This document shows positions 48,334 to 55,967 of a stretch of DNA of 64,000 nucleotides, in pieces (the first letter of the stretch is position 1; every line of letters starts with the position of its first letter). The stretch is taken from positions 310,001-374,000 of the forward strand of contig NZ_JABWRD020000001.1 of the NCBI RefSeq assembly GCF_014268785.2, read 5' to 3'. The DNA comes from Pseudomonas shirazensis. Its GTDB lineage: Bacteria; Pseudomonadota; Gammaproteobacteria; Pseudomonadales; Pseudomonadaceae. Under the pieces are notes generated by a model. That model made no database searches. It had not been told where the DNA came from and saw only the letters and a program-made list of their open reading frames with translations. The position numbers were made by a program, and so were the translations under genes.

Positions 48334-49461
48334 ATGCTGGTAACTGACGAGCAACAACAAATCGCCGATGCGGTACGAGATTTCGCCCAGGAACGGCTCA
48401 AACCGTTTGCCGAACAGTGGGACAAGGAGCACCGCTTCCCCCGTGAGGCGATTGCCGAGATGGCCGAGCTTGGTCTGTTCGGCATGCTGGTGCCCGAGCA
48501 ATGGGGCGGCAGCGATACCGGCTACGTCGCCTACGCCATGGCGCTGGAAGAAATCGCCGCCGGCGATGGCGCCTGCTCGACGATCATGAGCGTGCACAAC
48601 TCGGTGGGCTGCGTGCCAATCCTGAAGTTCGGCAGCGAGCAACAGAAGCAGCAGTTTTTGCAACCGCTGGCCAGCGGCGCCATGCTGGGCGCTTTTGCCC
48701 TGACCGAACCGCAGGCCGGCTCTGACGCCAGTAGCCTGAAAAGCAGAGCACGGCTGGATGGCGACCACTATGTACTCAACGGCAGCAAGCAGTTCATTAC
48801 GTCCGGCCAGAATGCCGGCGTGGTGATCGTGTTTGCTGTCACCGACCCGGCTGCCGGCAAGCGTGGTATCAGTGCGTTCATCGTGCCTACCGATGCGCCT
48901 GGATACCAGGTCACTCGGGTCGAGGAAAAGCTCGGTCAGCATGCCTCCGACACTTGCCAGATCGTCTTCGACGATGTGCGCATACCGCTGGCCAACCGGC
49001 TGGGCGAGGAGGGGCAGGGCTACAAGATTGCCCTGGCCAACCTCGAGGGCGGCCGCATCGGTATTGCCTCGCAAGCGGTCGGCATGGCTCGGGCGGCTTT
49101 CGAGGTGGCGCGAGACTATGCCCGCGAGCGGCTCAGCTTCGGCAAGCCACTGATCGAACATCAGGCCGTTGCCTTCCGCCTGGCCGACATGGCTACCCGT
49201 ATCGCCGTCGCCCGGCAGATGGTCTTGCACGCCGCAGCGTTGCGCGACGCCGGCCGGCCGGCGCTGCAGGAAGCATCGATGGCCAAGCTGTTCGCCTCGG
49301 AAATGGCCGAAAAGGTCTGCTCGGATGCCTTGCAGACGCTCGGCGGTTATGGCTATCTGAGCGACTTCCCGCTGGAGCGGATCTACCGCGACGTGCGTGT
49401 CTGCCAGATTTACGAAGGCACCAGCGACATTCAGCGCATGGTCATTGCGCGCAACCTTTGA
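48334..49461 (+). CDS. acyl-CoA dehydrogenase (short/branched chain type)
   Basis: An FAD-dependent acyl-CoA dehydrogenase of 375 aa. Motifs: [19 protein letters not shown] (about 127-145), [30 protein letters not shown], and the catalytic glutamate in [16 protein letters not shown] at the C-terminus. It introduces the alpha-beta double bond, probably in 2-methylbutyryl-CoA or a similar short-chain substrate given the operon. It starts eight bases after the thiolase. Confidence 0.92.
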   Translation: MLVTDEQQQIADAVRDFAQERLKPFAEQWDKEHRFPREAIAEMAELGLFGMLVPEQWGGSDTGYVAYAMALEEIAAGDGACSTIMSVHNSVGCVPILKFGSEQQKQQFLQPLASGAMLGAFALTEPQAGSDASSLKSRARLDGDHYVLNGSKQFITSGQNAGVVIVFAVTDPAAGKRGISAFIVPTDAPGYQVTRVEEKLGQHASDTCQIVFDDVRIPLANRLGEEGQGYKIALANLEGGRIGIASQAVGMARAAFEVARDYARERLSFGKPLIEHQAVAFRLADMATRIAVARQMVLHAAALRDAGRPALQEASMAKLFASEMAEKVCSDALQTLGGYGYLSDFPLERIYRDVRVCQIYEGTSDIQRMVIARNL

Positions 49462-49474
49462 AGGAGCAACCTGC

Positions 49475-50248
49475 ATGGCATTCGAAACCATACTGCTGGA
49501 CATCCATGGCAAGGTCGGCCTGATCACCCTTAACCGGCCGCAGGCGCTGAACGCCCTTAACGCGCAGATCATCGCCGAGATCAACCAGGCGCTGGACCAG
49601 TTGGAGCAAGACCCACAGATCGGCTGCGTGGTCCTCACCGGTTCAGCCAAGGCCTTTGCTGCCGGTGCCGACATCAAGGAAATGGCCGAGCTCAGCTACC
49701 CGCAGATCTACCTTGACGACCTGTTCAGCGAGTCCGATCGGATCGCCAACCGGCGCAAGCCGATCATCGCCGCGGTGTCTGGTTTTGCCCTGGGCGGGGG
49801 CTGTGAGCTGGCGATGATGTGCGACTTCATTCTCGCCGCCGACAACGCCAAGTTCGGTCAGCCAGAAGTCAACCTCGGCGTTTTGCCGGGCATGGGCGGC
49901 ACCCAACGCCTGACCCGCGCCGTGGGCAAGGCCAAAGCCATGGAGCTGTGTCTGAGCGGTCGCTTGATGGGCGCCGAGGAAGCCGAGCGCGCAGGGCTGG
50001 TGGCACGCGTCATCCCTCAGGCCGAGTTGCTTGAAGAAGCCTTGAAGGTGGCGGCAAGCATCGCCGCCAAGTCGATCCCGATCAGCATGATGGTCAAGGA
50101 GAGCGTCAACCGTGCCTTTGAAGTCACCCTCAGCGAAGGTGTGCGCTTCGAGCGTCGGGTGTTCCATGCAGCCTTTGCGACTCACGACCAGAAAGAAGGC
50201 ATGGCGGCGTTTATCGGCAAGCGCGAGGCGCAGTTCAAGGACGCCTGA
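49475..50248 (+). CDS. fadBx: enoyl-CoA hydratase
   Basis: A crotonase-family hydratase of 257 aa. The oxyanion-hole segments are [14 protein letters not shown] and [15 protein letters not shown], and the two catalytic glutamates fall in GGCELAMM and [17 protein letters not shown]. It completes the set needed for one beta-oxidation cycle with its three upstream neighbours. The ATG at 49475 has AAGGAG upstream; a longer frame to 49397 lies within the dehydrogenase gene. Confidence 0.92.
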   Translation: MAFETILLDIHGKVGLITLNRPQALNALNAQIIAEINQALDQLEQDPQIGCVVLTGSAKAFAAGADIKEMAELSYPQIYLDDLFSESDRIANRRKPIIAAVSGFALGGGCELAMMCDFILAADNAKFGQPEVNLGVLPGMGGTQRLTRAVGKAKAMELCLSGRLMGAEEAERAGLVARVIPQAELLEEALKVAASIAAKSIPISMMVKESVNRAFEVTLSEGVRFERRVFHAAFATHDQKEGMAAFIGKREAQFKDA

Positions 50249-50257
50249 AAACTGCGC

Positions 50258-50290
50258 GCGGTTGCAGGCAGGGCGCATGCCTGCAACCGC
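50258..50290 (+). terminator. strong hairpin after the beta-oxidation operon
   Basis: GCGGTTGCAGGCA and TGCCTGCAACCGC form a perfect 13-bp stem with a 7-base loop, 9 bp past the hydratase stop. The tract after it (TCCCCCTC) is poor in T, so it may be a transcript-stabilising or REP-type hairpin as well as a terminator. Confidence 0.55.
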
Positions 50291-50370
50291 TCCCCCTCAG
50301 TACCAATGATCCGCCGCCGACCTGCGACCAAGGAAGCACAGCGTTTGGCCCTTCGCATCATTCAAGCAGG

Positions 50371-50399
50371 CCTTTGCACTGCCTAGTATCGGCTCATTG
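50371..50399 (+). promoter_or_regulatory. candidate promoter of the aldehyde dehydrogenase gene
   Basis: TTCAAG and TAGTAT are separated by exactly 17 bases, with the -10 ending 38 bp before the ATG. The -35 is imperfect. Confidence 0.4.
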
Positions 50400-50437
50400 C
50401 CTGTCGCGCCGACGGGCCATGGACAGTCGAGGCTTTC

Positions 50438-51958
50438 ATGATTTACGCCGCTCCCGGCACCGCCGGAGCCCTGGTGCAGTTCAAGCTGCGCTACGGCAAC
50501 TACATCAACGGTCAGTTCGTGCCGCCGATCAAGGGCGAGTACTTCACCAACACCTCGCCAGTCAATGGCCAGCCGATTGCCGAATTCCCGCGCTCAGGCG
50601 CCGAGGACATCGACGCTGCACTGGATGCAGCGCACGCAGTGGCCGAGTCCTGGGGGCATACGTCGGTACAGGACCGTGCCTTGATTCTGCTGAAGATCGC
50701 CGACCGCATCGAAGCGCACCTCGAACAGCTGGCGATCACCGAGAGCTGGGACAACGGCAAGCCAATCCGCGAAACGCTCAACGCCGATGTGCCGCTGGCC
50801 GCCGACCATTTCCGCTACTTCGCCGGGTGCATCCGCGCTCAGGAAGGCGGCGCGGCCGAGATCAACCAGAACACCGTGGCCTACCACCTGCATGAGCCGT
50901 TGGGGGTGGTCGGGCAGATCATTCCGTGGAACTTCCCGTTGCTGATGGCCGCCTGGAAACTCGCCCCGGCGCTGGCTGCCGGTAACTGCGTAATCCTCAA
51001 GCCTGCCGAGCAGACGCCTCAATCGATCACCTTGCTTGCAGAGCTGGTAGGCGACCTGCTGCCCGCCGGTGTGCTCAATATCGTCCACGGCTATGGCCGC
51101 GAAGCGGGCGAGGCGCTGGCCACCAGCAAACGCATCGCCAAGATCGCCTTTACCGGCTCTACTCCGGTGGGCTCGCACATCATGAAGTGCGCTGCCGAGA
51201 ACATCATTCCGTCCACTGTGGAGCTGGGTGGCAAGTCGCCGAACATCTTCTTCGAAGATATTCTCCAGGCCGAACCGGCCTTTATCGACAAAGCCGCTGA
51301 AGGGCTGGTGCTGGCGTTCTTCAACCAAGGCGAAGTGTGCACCTGCCCATCGCGGGCGCTGGTGCAGGAATCGATCTATCCGCAGTTCATGCAGGTAGTG
51401 CTGGAGAAGATCCGCAAGATCAAGCGTGGCAACCCGCTCGACACCGAGACCATGGTCGGCGCGCAGGCTTCGCAGCAACAGTTCGACCGCATTCTTACCT
51501 ACCTCGAAGTTGCCGAGCAGGAAGGCGCCGAGCTGCTCACCGGCGGTCAGGTCGAGCGGCTTGAAGGTGATCTGGCTGGCGGGTACTACCTGCAGCCGAC
51601 CCTGCTCAAGGGCCACAACGGCATGCGCGTGTTCCAGGAGGAAATCTTCGGCCCGGTAGTCAGCGTGACCACCTTCAAGGATGAGGCCGAGGCGCTGGCA
51701 ATTGCCAACGATACCGAATTCGGCCTGGGCGCCGGGGTCTGGACGCGTGATATCAACCGCGCCTATCGCATGGGCCGCGGGATCAAGGCTGGGCGAGTCT
51801 GGACCAACTGCTACCACCTGTATCCAGCGCATGCGGCGTTCGGTGGCTACAAGAAGTCTGGCGTGGGCCGCGAAACGCACAAGATGATGCTCGACCATTA
51901 TCAGCAGACCAAGAACCTGCTGGTCAGCTACGACATCAACCCGCTCGGGTTCTTCTGA
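50438..51958 (+). CDS. NAD+-dependent aldehyde dehydrogenase (ExaC/AldB type)
   Basis: An aldehyde dehydrogenase of 506 aa. Key parts: the [20 protein letters not shown] cofactor segment (about 160-180), [13 protein letters not shown] with the general-base glutamate, and the catalytic cysteine in [11 protein letters not shown] (about residue 302). Its position directly before pqqA-ercA-ercS makes acetaldehyde and other aldehydes from PQQ-dependent alcohol oxidation the likely substrates, as for P. aeruginosa ExaC. GAGG precedes the ATG by five bases. Confidence 0.92.
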   Translation: MIYAAPGTAGALVQFKLRYGNYINGQFVPPIKGEYFTNTSPVNGQPIAEFPRSGAEDIDAALDAAHAVAESWGHTSVQDRALILLKIADRIEAHLEQLAITESWDNGKPIRETLNADVPLAADHFRYFAGCIRAQEGGAAEINQNTVAYHLHEPLGVVGQIIPWNFPLLMAAWKLAPALAAGNCVILKPAEQTPQSITLLAELVGDLLPAGVLNIVHGYGREAGEALATSKRIAKIAFTGSTPVGSHIMKCAAENIIPSTVELGGKSPNIFFEDILQAEPAFIDKAAEGLVLAFFNQGEVCTCPSRALVQESIYPQFMQVVLEKIRKIKRGNPLDTETMVGAQASQQQFDRILTYLEVAEQEGAELLTGGQVERLEGDLAGGYYLQPTLLKGHNGMRVFQEEIFGPVVSVTTFKDEAEALAIANDTEFGLGAGVWTRDINRAYRMGRGIKAGRVWTNCYHLYPAHAAFGGYKKSGVGRETHKMMLDHYQQTKNLLVSYDINPLGFF

Positions 51959-51977
51959 ATCCGCAGCAATAACGAGT

Positions 51978-52034
51978 TCTGTAGCGGCCTTGCCGGGGCG
52001 CCGGACCGGTCGGAAAGGGGTGCGAAGCGCCCCC
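51978..52034 (+). repeat. REP-like element upstream of pqqA
   Basis: The pattern TTCTGTAGCGGCCTTGCC, then a GGGGTGC-GAA-GCGCCCC hairpin at 52017-52033, matches the form of dispersed REP-like elements common in putida-group intergenic DNA (a GTAGnnnCGGCCTTG head followed by a GC hairpin). The identification is from memory of such repeats. It may also end the aldehyde dehydrogenase transcript. Confidence 0.45.
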
Positions 52035-52081
52035 AAGTAACGAAGATCCCGTAACTAATGGTTCCAAAGTAGCAATGGCAT

Positions 52082-52099
52082 TACACCGGAAACGGTGTA
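52082..52099 (+). promoter_or_regulatory. GNRA-capped hairpin / dyad upstream of pqqA
   Basis: TACACCG and CGGTGTA pair perfectly across GAAA, 47 bp before the pqqA ATG. It could be an operator dyad for the ethanol-oxidation regulator or an RNA hairpin in the pqqA leader. Confidence 0.4.
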
Positions 52100-52145
52100 T
52101 CAATAGACGCACCGCAATCCTGTGGTGCCAGAAGAGGATGAACCC

Positions 52146-52217
52146 ATGTGGAAAAAGCCCGCGTTCACTGATCTGCGTATTGGTTTTGAAGTCACGATGT
52201 ATTTCGCCAACCGCTGA
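52146..52217 (+). CDS. pqqA: PqqA, orphan precursor peptide of pyrroloquinoline quinone
   Basis: A 23-codon gene, [12 protein letters not shown]... ending FANR. The obligatory Glu-x-x-x-Tyr pair of PqqA (E-V-T-M-Y), whose side chains are cross-linked by PqqE to build PQQ, is at residues 15-19. GAGG stands eight bases before the ATG. No pqqBCDE genes follow, so this is a second, orphan copy placed between an aldehyde dehydrogenase and ercA in an ethanol-oxidation locus. It would supply extra precursor when PQQ-dependent alcohol dehydrogenases are induced (inference). Normal length is 22-24 residues. Confidence 0.9.
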   Translation: MWKKPAFTDLRIGFEVTMYFANR

Positions 52218-52225
52218 ATCTTCTG

Positions 52226-52245
52226 GGGCCGCTACGCGGCCCTTT
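52226..52245 (+). terminator. hairpin directly after pqqA (attenuator or REP arm)
   Basis: GGGCCGC and GCGGCCC pair over 7 bp around TAC, followed by TTT, nine bases after the pqqA stop. It could terminate or stabilise a short pqqA transcript, as the pqqA-pqqB hairpin does in canonical loci. It also has the form of a Pseudomonas REP-like arm. Confidence 0.55.
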
Positions 52246-52283
52246 CCGCGATAGCAGGCCGCTGCGAGGGCGCGCCGATCCGA

Positions 52284-52311
52284 TTGCAAACCCTTCAGGA
52301 TGCTTTAGGCT
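52284..52311 (+). promoter_or_regulatory. candidate promoter of ercA
   Basis: TTGCAA and TAGGCT with a 16-base spacer lie 33 bp before the ercA ATG. The match is moderate; the gene may also be reached from pqqA. Confidence 0.3.
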
Positions 52312-52344
52312 GAGCTTCACCCTCAAAAGAACAATAGGCGTTGC

Positions 52345-53508
52345 ATGAGCGCGAATCCGAGCCAGTTGCGCAAGTTCGTTTCCCCGGAAATCATTTTTGG
52401 TGCCGGCTGCAGGCATCACGTTGCCAACTATGCGCGCACCTTCGGCGCGCGCAAGGTACTGCTGGTCAGTGACCCCGGCGTGCTGGCTGCCGGCTGGGTC
52501 GCCGACGTCGAGGCCAGTCTTCAGGGGCAGGGTATCGACTACTGCCTGCATACCGATGTCTCGCCCAATCCTCGTGTTGAAGAAGTCATGGCCGGCGCCG
52601 AGCGCTACCGCAGCGAACAGTGCGACGTGATCGTCGCCGTCGGTGGCGGCAGCCCGATGGACTGCGCCAAGGGCATCGGCATCGTCGTCGCCCATGGCCG
52701 GCATATCCTCGAATTCGAAGGGGTCGACACCATTCGCGTGCCGAGCCCGCCGCTTATTTTGATCCCTACAACAGCAGGCACCTCAGCGGATGTGTCGCAG
52801 TTCGTGATTATTTCCAACCAGCAGCAACGGATGAAGTTTTCCATCGTCAGCAAGGCCGTGGTGCCAGACGTGTCGTTGATCGATCCGGAAACAACCCTGA
52901 GCATGGACCCGTTTTTATCTGCCTGCACCGGCATTGACGCCCTGGTGCATGCCATCGAGGCGTTCGTGTCGACCGGCCATGGCCCGCTGACCGACCCGCA
53001 TGCGCTGGAGGCGATGCGCCTGATCAACGGCAATCTGGTGCAGATGATCGCCAGCCCCAACGATATTGTCCTGCGCGAAAAGGTCATGCTCGGCAGCATG
53101 CAGGCGGGTCTGGCGTTTTCCAATGCCATTCTTGGCGCCGTGCACGCCATGTCGCACAGCCTTGGCGGTTTTCTCGACCTCCCCCATGGGTTATGCAATG
53201 CGGTGCTGGTCGAGCATGTGGTGGCGTTCAATTACAGTGCGGCGCCAGAGCGCTTCAAGGTGATTGCGCAGACGCTGGGGATTGATTGTCGTGGGCTCAA
53301 TCATGAACAGGTGCGCAAGCGTCTGGTCGATCACCTGATCGCCTTGAAGCATGCGGTGGGCTTCCACGAAACCCTTGGCCTGCATGGCGTCGGTAGCAGC
53401 GATATCCCGTTCCTGTCGCGCCACGCGATGGGCGACCCGTGCATTCTGACCAACCCGCGCAGCTCGAGCCTGCGAGATGTCGAGGTGGTCTATGGCGAGG
53501 CCCTCTGA
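52345..53508 (+). CDS. ercA: iron-containing alcohol dehydrogenase ErcA
   Basis: A group III iron-dependent alcohol dehydrogenase of 387 aa. NAD-binding motif VGGGSPMDCAKGIG (about 94-107), PTTAGTSADVSQF, and iron ligands in DALVHAIEAF, HAMSHSLGGFLDLPHGLCNA. In P. aeruginosa ErcA is part of the ethanol-oxidation regulatory circuit with ErcS; the same pairing is seen here. It follows the orphan pqqA and overlaps ercS by 17 bp, suggesting coupled translation. Whether its role is catalytic or sensory is not shown by the sequence. Confidence 0.9.
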   Translation: MSANPSQLRKFVSPEIIFGAGCRHHVANYARTFGARKVLLVSDPGVLAAGWVADVEASLQGQGIDYCLHTDVSPNPRVEEVMAGAERYRSEQCDVIVAVGGGSPMDCAKGIGIVVAHGRHILEFEGVDTIRVPSPPLILIPTTAGTSADVSQFVIISNQQQRMKFSIVSKAVVPDVSLIDPETTLSMDPFLSACTGIDALVHAIEAFVSTGHGPLTDPHALEAMRLINGNLVQMIASPNDIVLREKVMLGSMQAGLAFSNAILGAVHAMSHSLGGFLDLPHGLCNAVLVEHVVAFNYSAAPERFKVIAQTLGIDCRGLNHEQVRKRLVDHLIALKHAVGFHETLGLHGVGSSDIPFLSRHAMGDPCILTNPRSSSLRDVEVVYGEAL

Positions 53509-55159
53509 GCCTGGCGCCGATGCCCTGGCCGGATTATTGGGGTTGTCCAACCACACGGTGCGCAAGAGCCACTACCCTGAGCTGGCGGTGCGCCTGGAAG
53601 AGCTCGAGGCGGAGCGCAATCGCTACACCTGGCTGTTCGAACACGCCGTGCACGGCATCTTTCAGGCCAGCCTGGAAGACGGCATGCGCGCAGCCAATCC
53701 GGCGCTGGCGCGCATGCTCGGCTACGACCACGCGCAGGCGTTGCTGTTCTCGCGCAGCGATCTGGCCAGCTTGCTGTTCGATCGGGGCACCGATGAGTTG
53801 GCCGAGATCGTCGCCACCCTCCAGCGCGAGCGCGCTTTGCTGGCCTATGAGACCCGCCTGCGCCGCCGTGATGGCAGCAGCGTCGATGTGCTGATGAACC
53901 TGCTGTCGCGTCCGGACGAACCCGGCGTGGTCGAAGGTTTCGTGGCGGATATCACCGAACGCAAGCAGGCTCAGGCGCGCCTGCAGCAGCTCAATGACCA
54001 GCTTGAGCAGCGGGTTGCCGAGCGCACCAATGAGCTGATCGAGGCGCGCGACGCCGCGCAGGCTGCCAACTTGAGCAAGGACAAGTACCTTGCTGCGGCC
54101 AGCCACGATTTGCTGCAGCCGTTGAATGCCGCCAGGTTGTTGATTTCGACCCTGCGCGAACGCGACCTGGCCGCAGCTGAAGGCCTGCTGGTCGAACGTG
54201 CGCACCAGGCATTGGAAGGCGCTGAAGACTTGCTCAGCGACCTGCTGGATATCTCCCGACTGGATCACGCGACCATCCAGCCCGATTTCGACTGTTATCG
54301 GCTCGATGATCTGCTGTTACCGCTGGAGTCGGAGTTTCAGCCGGTTGCCGAGGCTGCCGGGCTGTCGCTGCGGGTGCGTGGTGGTCCGCCGGTGATACGC
54401 ACCGATTTGCGCCTGCTGACGCGGATACTGCGCAACTTTCTCAGCAATGCCTGCCGTTACACCGAGCAGGGGCGGGTGCTGCTGGGCTGGCGGCGGCGCG
54501 GCGACAAGCTCAGCATCGAAGTCTGGGACAGCGGCCGTGGCATCGCTGCCGAGCGCTTGCAGTCAATCTTTCTCGAATTCAACCAGCTGGATGTCGGCCG
54601 GGCTGCCGACCGCAAAGGTGTCGGGCTGGGGCTGGCAATCGTCGAGCGGATCGCACGTATCCTTGAGTGCAAGATCGGCGTACGTTCCTGGCCGGACCGC
54701 GGTTCGGTGTTCAGTATCGAGGTGCCGATCTCCAGTCAGGAGCCGGCGCCGGCGAGCCTGCCGATTACGCAGGCCAGTGTCGGCGACCCTTTGCCTGGGC
54801 GGCGCCTGCTGGTGCTGGACAACGAGCTGAGTATCCGTCAGAGCATGGCGGCACTGCTCGGCCAGTGGGGCTGCGAGGTGTTGACCGCAGGGGATCTGCA
54901 TGAATCGCTGCAAGTCCTGCAGGGGCGGCCACCGGAACTGGTGCTGGCGGATTTTCACCTTGATCAAGGCCTGACGGGCTGCCATGTTGTTCGCGACCTC
55001 AGGGCGCACTTCGCCTGCACGATTCCGGCAGTGATGATTACGGCTGATCGCAGCGAGCAGAGCCGGCGGGCCATGCAGCGGCTGAAGGCACCGCTGCTGA
55101 ACAAACCGGTCAAGCCAGGCAAGCTGCGTGCTGTGCTCAGCCAATTGCTGGCACAGTGA
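53492..55159 (+). CDS. ercS: hybrid sensor histidine kinase ErcS
   Basis: A soluble hybrid kinase of 555 aa: N-terminal PAS domain (about residues 45-160), a coiled coil (LQQLNDQLEQRVAERTNEL), HisKA with His205 in AAASHDLLQPLNAARL, HATPase_c (NFLSNACRYTEQGR, DSGRGI, GVGLGLAIV), and a C-terminal receiver with Asp487 in LVLADFHLD. It contains no membrane segment, so it senses a cytoplasmic signal. The ATG at 53492 has GAGG six bases upstream and lies inside ercA. It is expected to act in the Exa/Erc phosphorelay that controls PQQ-dependent ethanol oxidation. Confidence 0.88.
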   Translation: MARPSEPGADALAGLLGLSNHTVRKSHYPELAVRLEELEAERNRYTWLFEHAVHGIFQASLEDGMRAANPALARMLGYDHAQALLFSRSDLASLLFDRGTDELAEIVATLQRERALLAYETRLRRRDGSSVDVLMNLLSRPDEPGVVEGFVADITERKQAQARLQQLNDQLEQRVAERTNELIEARDAAQAANLSKDKYLAAASHDLLQPLNAARLLISTLRERDLAAAEGLLVERAHQALEGAEDLLSDLLDISRLDHATIQPDFDCYRLDDLLLPLESEFQPVAEAAGLSLRVRGGPPVIRTDLRLLTRILRNFLSNACRYTEQGRVLLGWRRRGDKLSIEVWDSGRGIAAERLQSIFLEFNQLDVGRAADRKGVGLGLAIVERIARILECKIGVRSWPDRGSVFSIEVPISSQEPAPASLPITQASVGDPLPGRRLLVLDNELSIRQSMAALLGQWGCEVLTAGDLHESLQVLQGRPPELVLADFHLDQGLTGCHVVRDLRAHFACTIPAVMITADRSEQSRRAMQRLKAPLLNKPVKPGKLRAVLSQLLAQ

Positions 55160-55227
55160 CTGTGGCTGGAGCAGGGGATGCTAGTGGTCCTTGTACATCA
55201 TTTCAGACAATTGCCCGGTAATCCCTG

Positions 55228-55256
55228 TTGCCCGTTGCGCCTTGGCGCCTTAGACT
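55228..55256 (+). promoter_or_regulatory. candidate sigma-70 promoter of the DksA-like gene
   Basis: TTGCCC and TAGACT are spaced by 17 bases, about 110 bp before the ATG. The intergenic region contains no Zur-type operator that I can see. Confidence 0.42.
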
Positions 55257-55366
55257 GCCGCCCCCTGTAAAAGAGTGCCGGTTGGCGCTTGAAGAATTCT
55301 GTTGCGCAGGCACCGGCCTGAGCGACACCCGAATCGCCCAATGCACATTTTTTCGTAGAGAAATCG

Positions 55367-55771
55367 ATGACCAAGGAACAGTTGCTGGCCATGTCGGCCG
55401 ATGACTACATGAACGCTGCTCAGCTGGAGTTCTTCACCCAGCTGCTGCAAGCGATGAAGGTAGAAACCCACGAGCGCATCGAACAGAGCCGCATTACCAT
55501 CGAGAGCCTGGATACCCCTTCGGATCCTGCCGACGTGGCGTCGGTCGAGGAAGAGCGTCACTGGCTGGTCAACGGTATCGAGCGCGATCAGCGCCTGCTG
55601 CCGCAGCTGGAGATGGCCCTCGGCCGTATTGGCGACGGTGATTTTGGCTGGTGCGAAGACAGCGGTGAGGCGATTGGCCTGCAGCGTCTGCTGATCAGCC
55701 CGACCACCAAGTACTGCATCGAAGCGCAAGAGCGCCACGAACAGATCGGTCGCCACCAGCGCCAGATCTGA
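55367..55771 (+). CDS. DksA/TraR-family protein with incomplete zinc finger (DksA2-like)
   Basis: A 134-residue DksA-family RNA polymerase-binding protein: N-terminal and coiled-coil helices (about 10-85, with tip residues DTPSDPADVASVEE), then a globular C-terminal domain. The four-cysteine zinc finger is reduced to C-x2-S-x17-C-x2-A (GWCEDS...KYCIEA), so two ligands are lost. P. aeruginosa DksA2 likewise lacks two cysteines and works without zinc. It probably modulates stringent-response transcription under zinc or oxidative stress (inference). A terminator follows. Confidence 0.85.
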   Translation: MTKEQLLAMSADDYMNAAQLEFFTQLLQAMKVETHERIEQSRITIESLDTPSDPADVASVEEERHWLVNGIERDQRLLPQLEMALGRIGDGDFGWCEDSGEAIGLQRLLISPTTKYCIEAQERHEQIGRHQRQI

Positions 55772-55789
55772 TCGATCGCAGCATGCATG

Positions 55790-55818
55790 GCCCCACGGAG
55801 CGATCCCTGGGGCTTTTT
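55790..55818 (+). terminator. rho-independent terminator of the DksA-like gene
   Basis: GCCCCA and TGGGGC pair across a 12-base loop and are followed by TTTTT, 18 bp after the stop codon. It is the clearest terminator in the window. Confidence 0.75.
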
Positions 55819-55870
55819 GCATTTGTTCGGCGCTACTTTGTTTGCGGGACGCCTTGATGGTTGCTCTGCA

Positions 55871-55897
55871 TCAAGTCTGTGCTCGTTAAGCCGAAGG
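55871..55897 (+). promoter_or_regulatory. FliA (sigma-28) promoter of the chemoreceptor gene
   Basis: TCAAG, 14 bases, then GCCGAAGG, closely matching the Pseudomonas FliA consensus (TCAAG-N14-GCCGATAA). It lies 70 bp upstream of the chemoreceptor ATG, which fits flagellar-class expression. Confidence 0.55.
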
Positions 55898-55967
55898 AAG
55901 TATAGATAGTGGCTTTATAGTGGCGTTTAATGGGGGACAATAATGCTCTAGCGGATGGACCCTCAAC

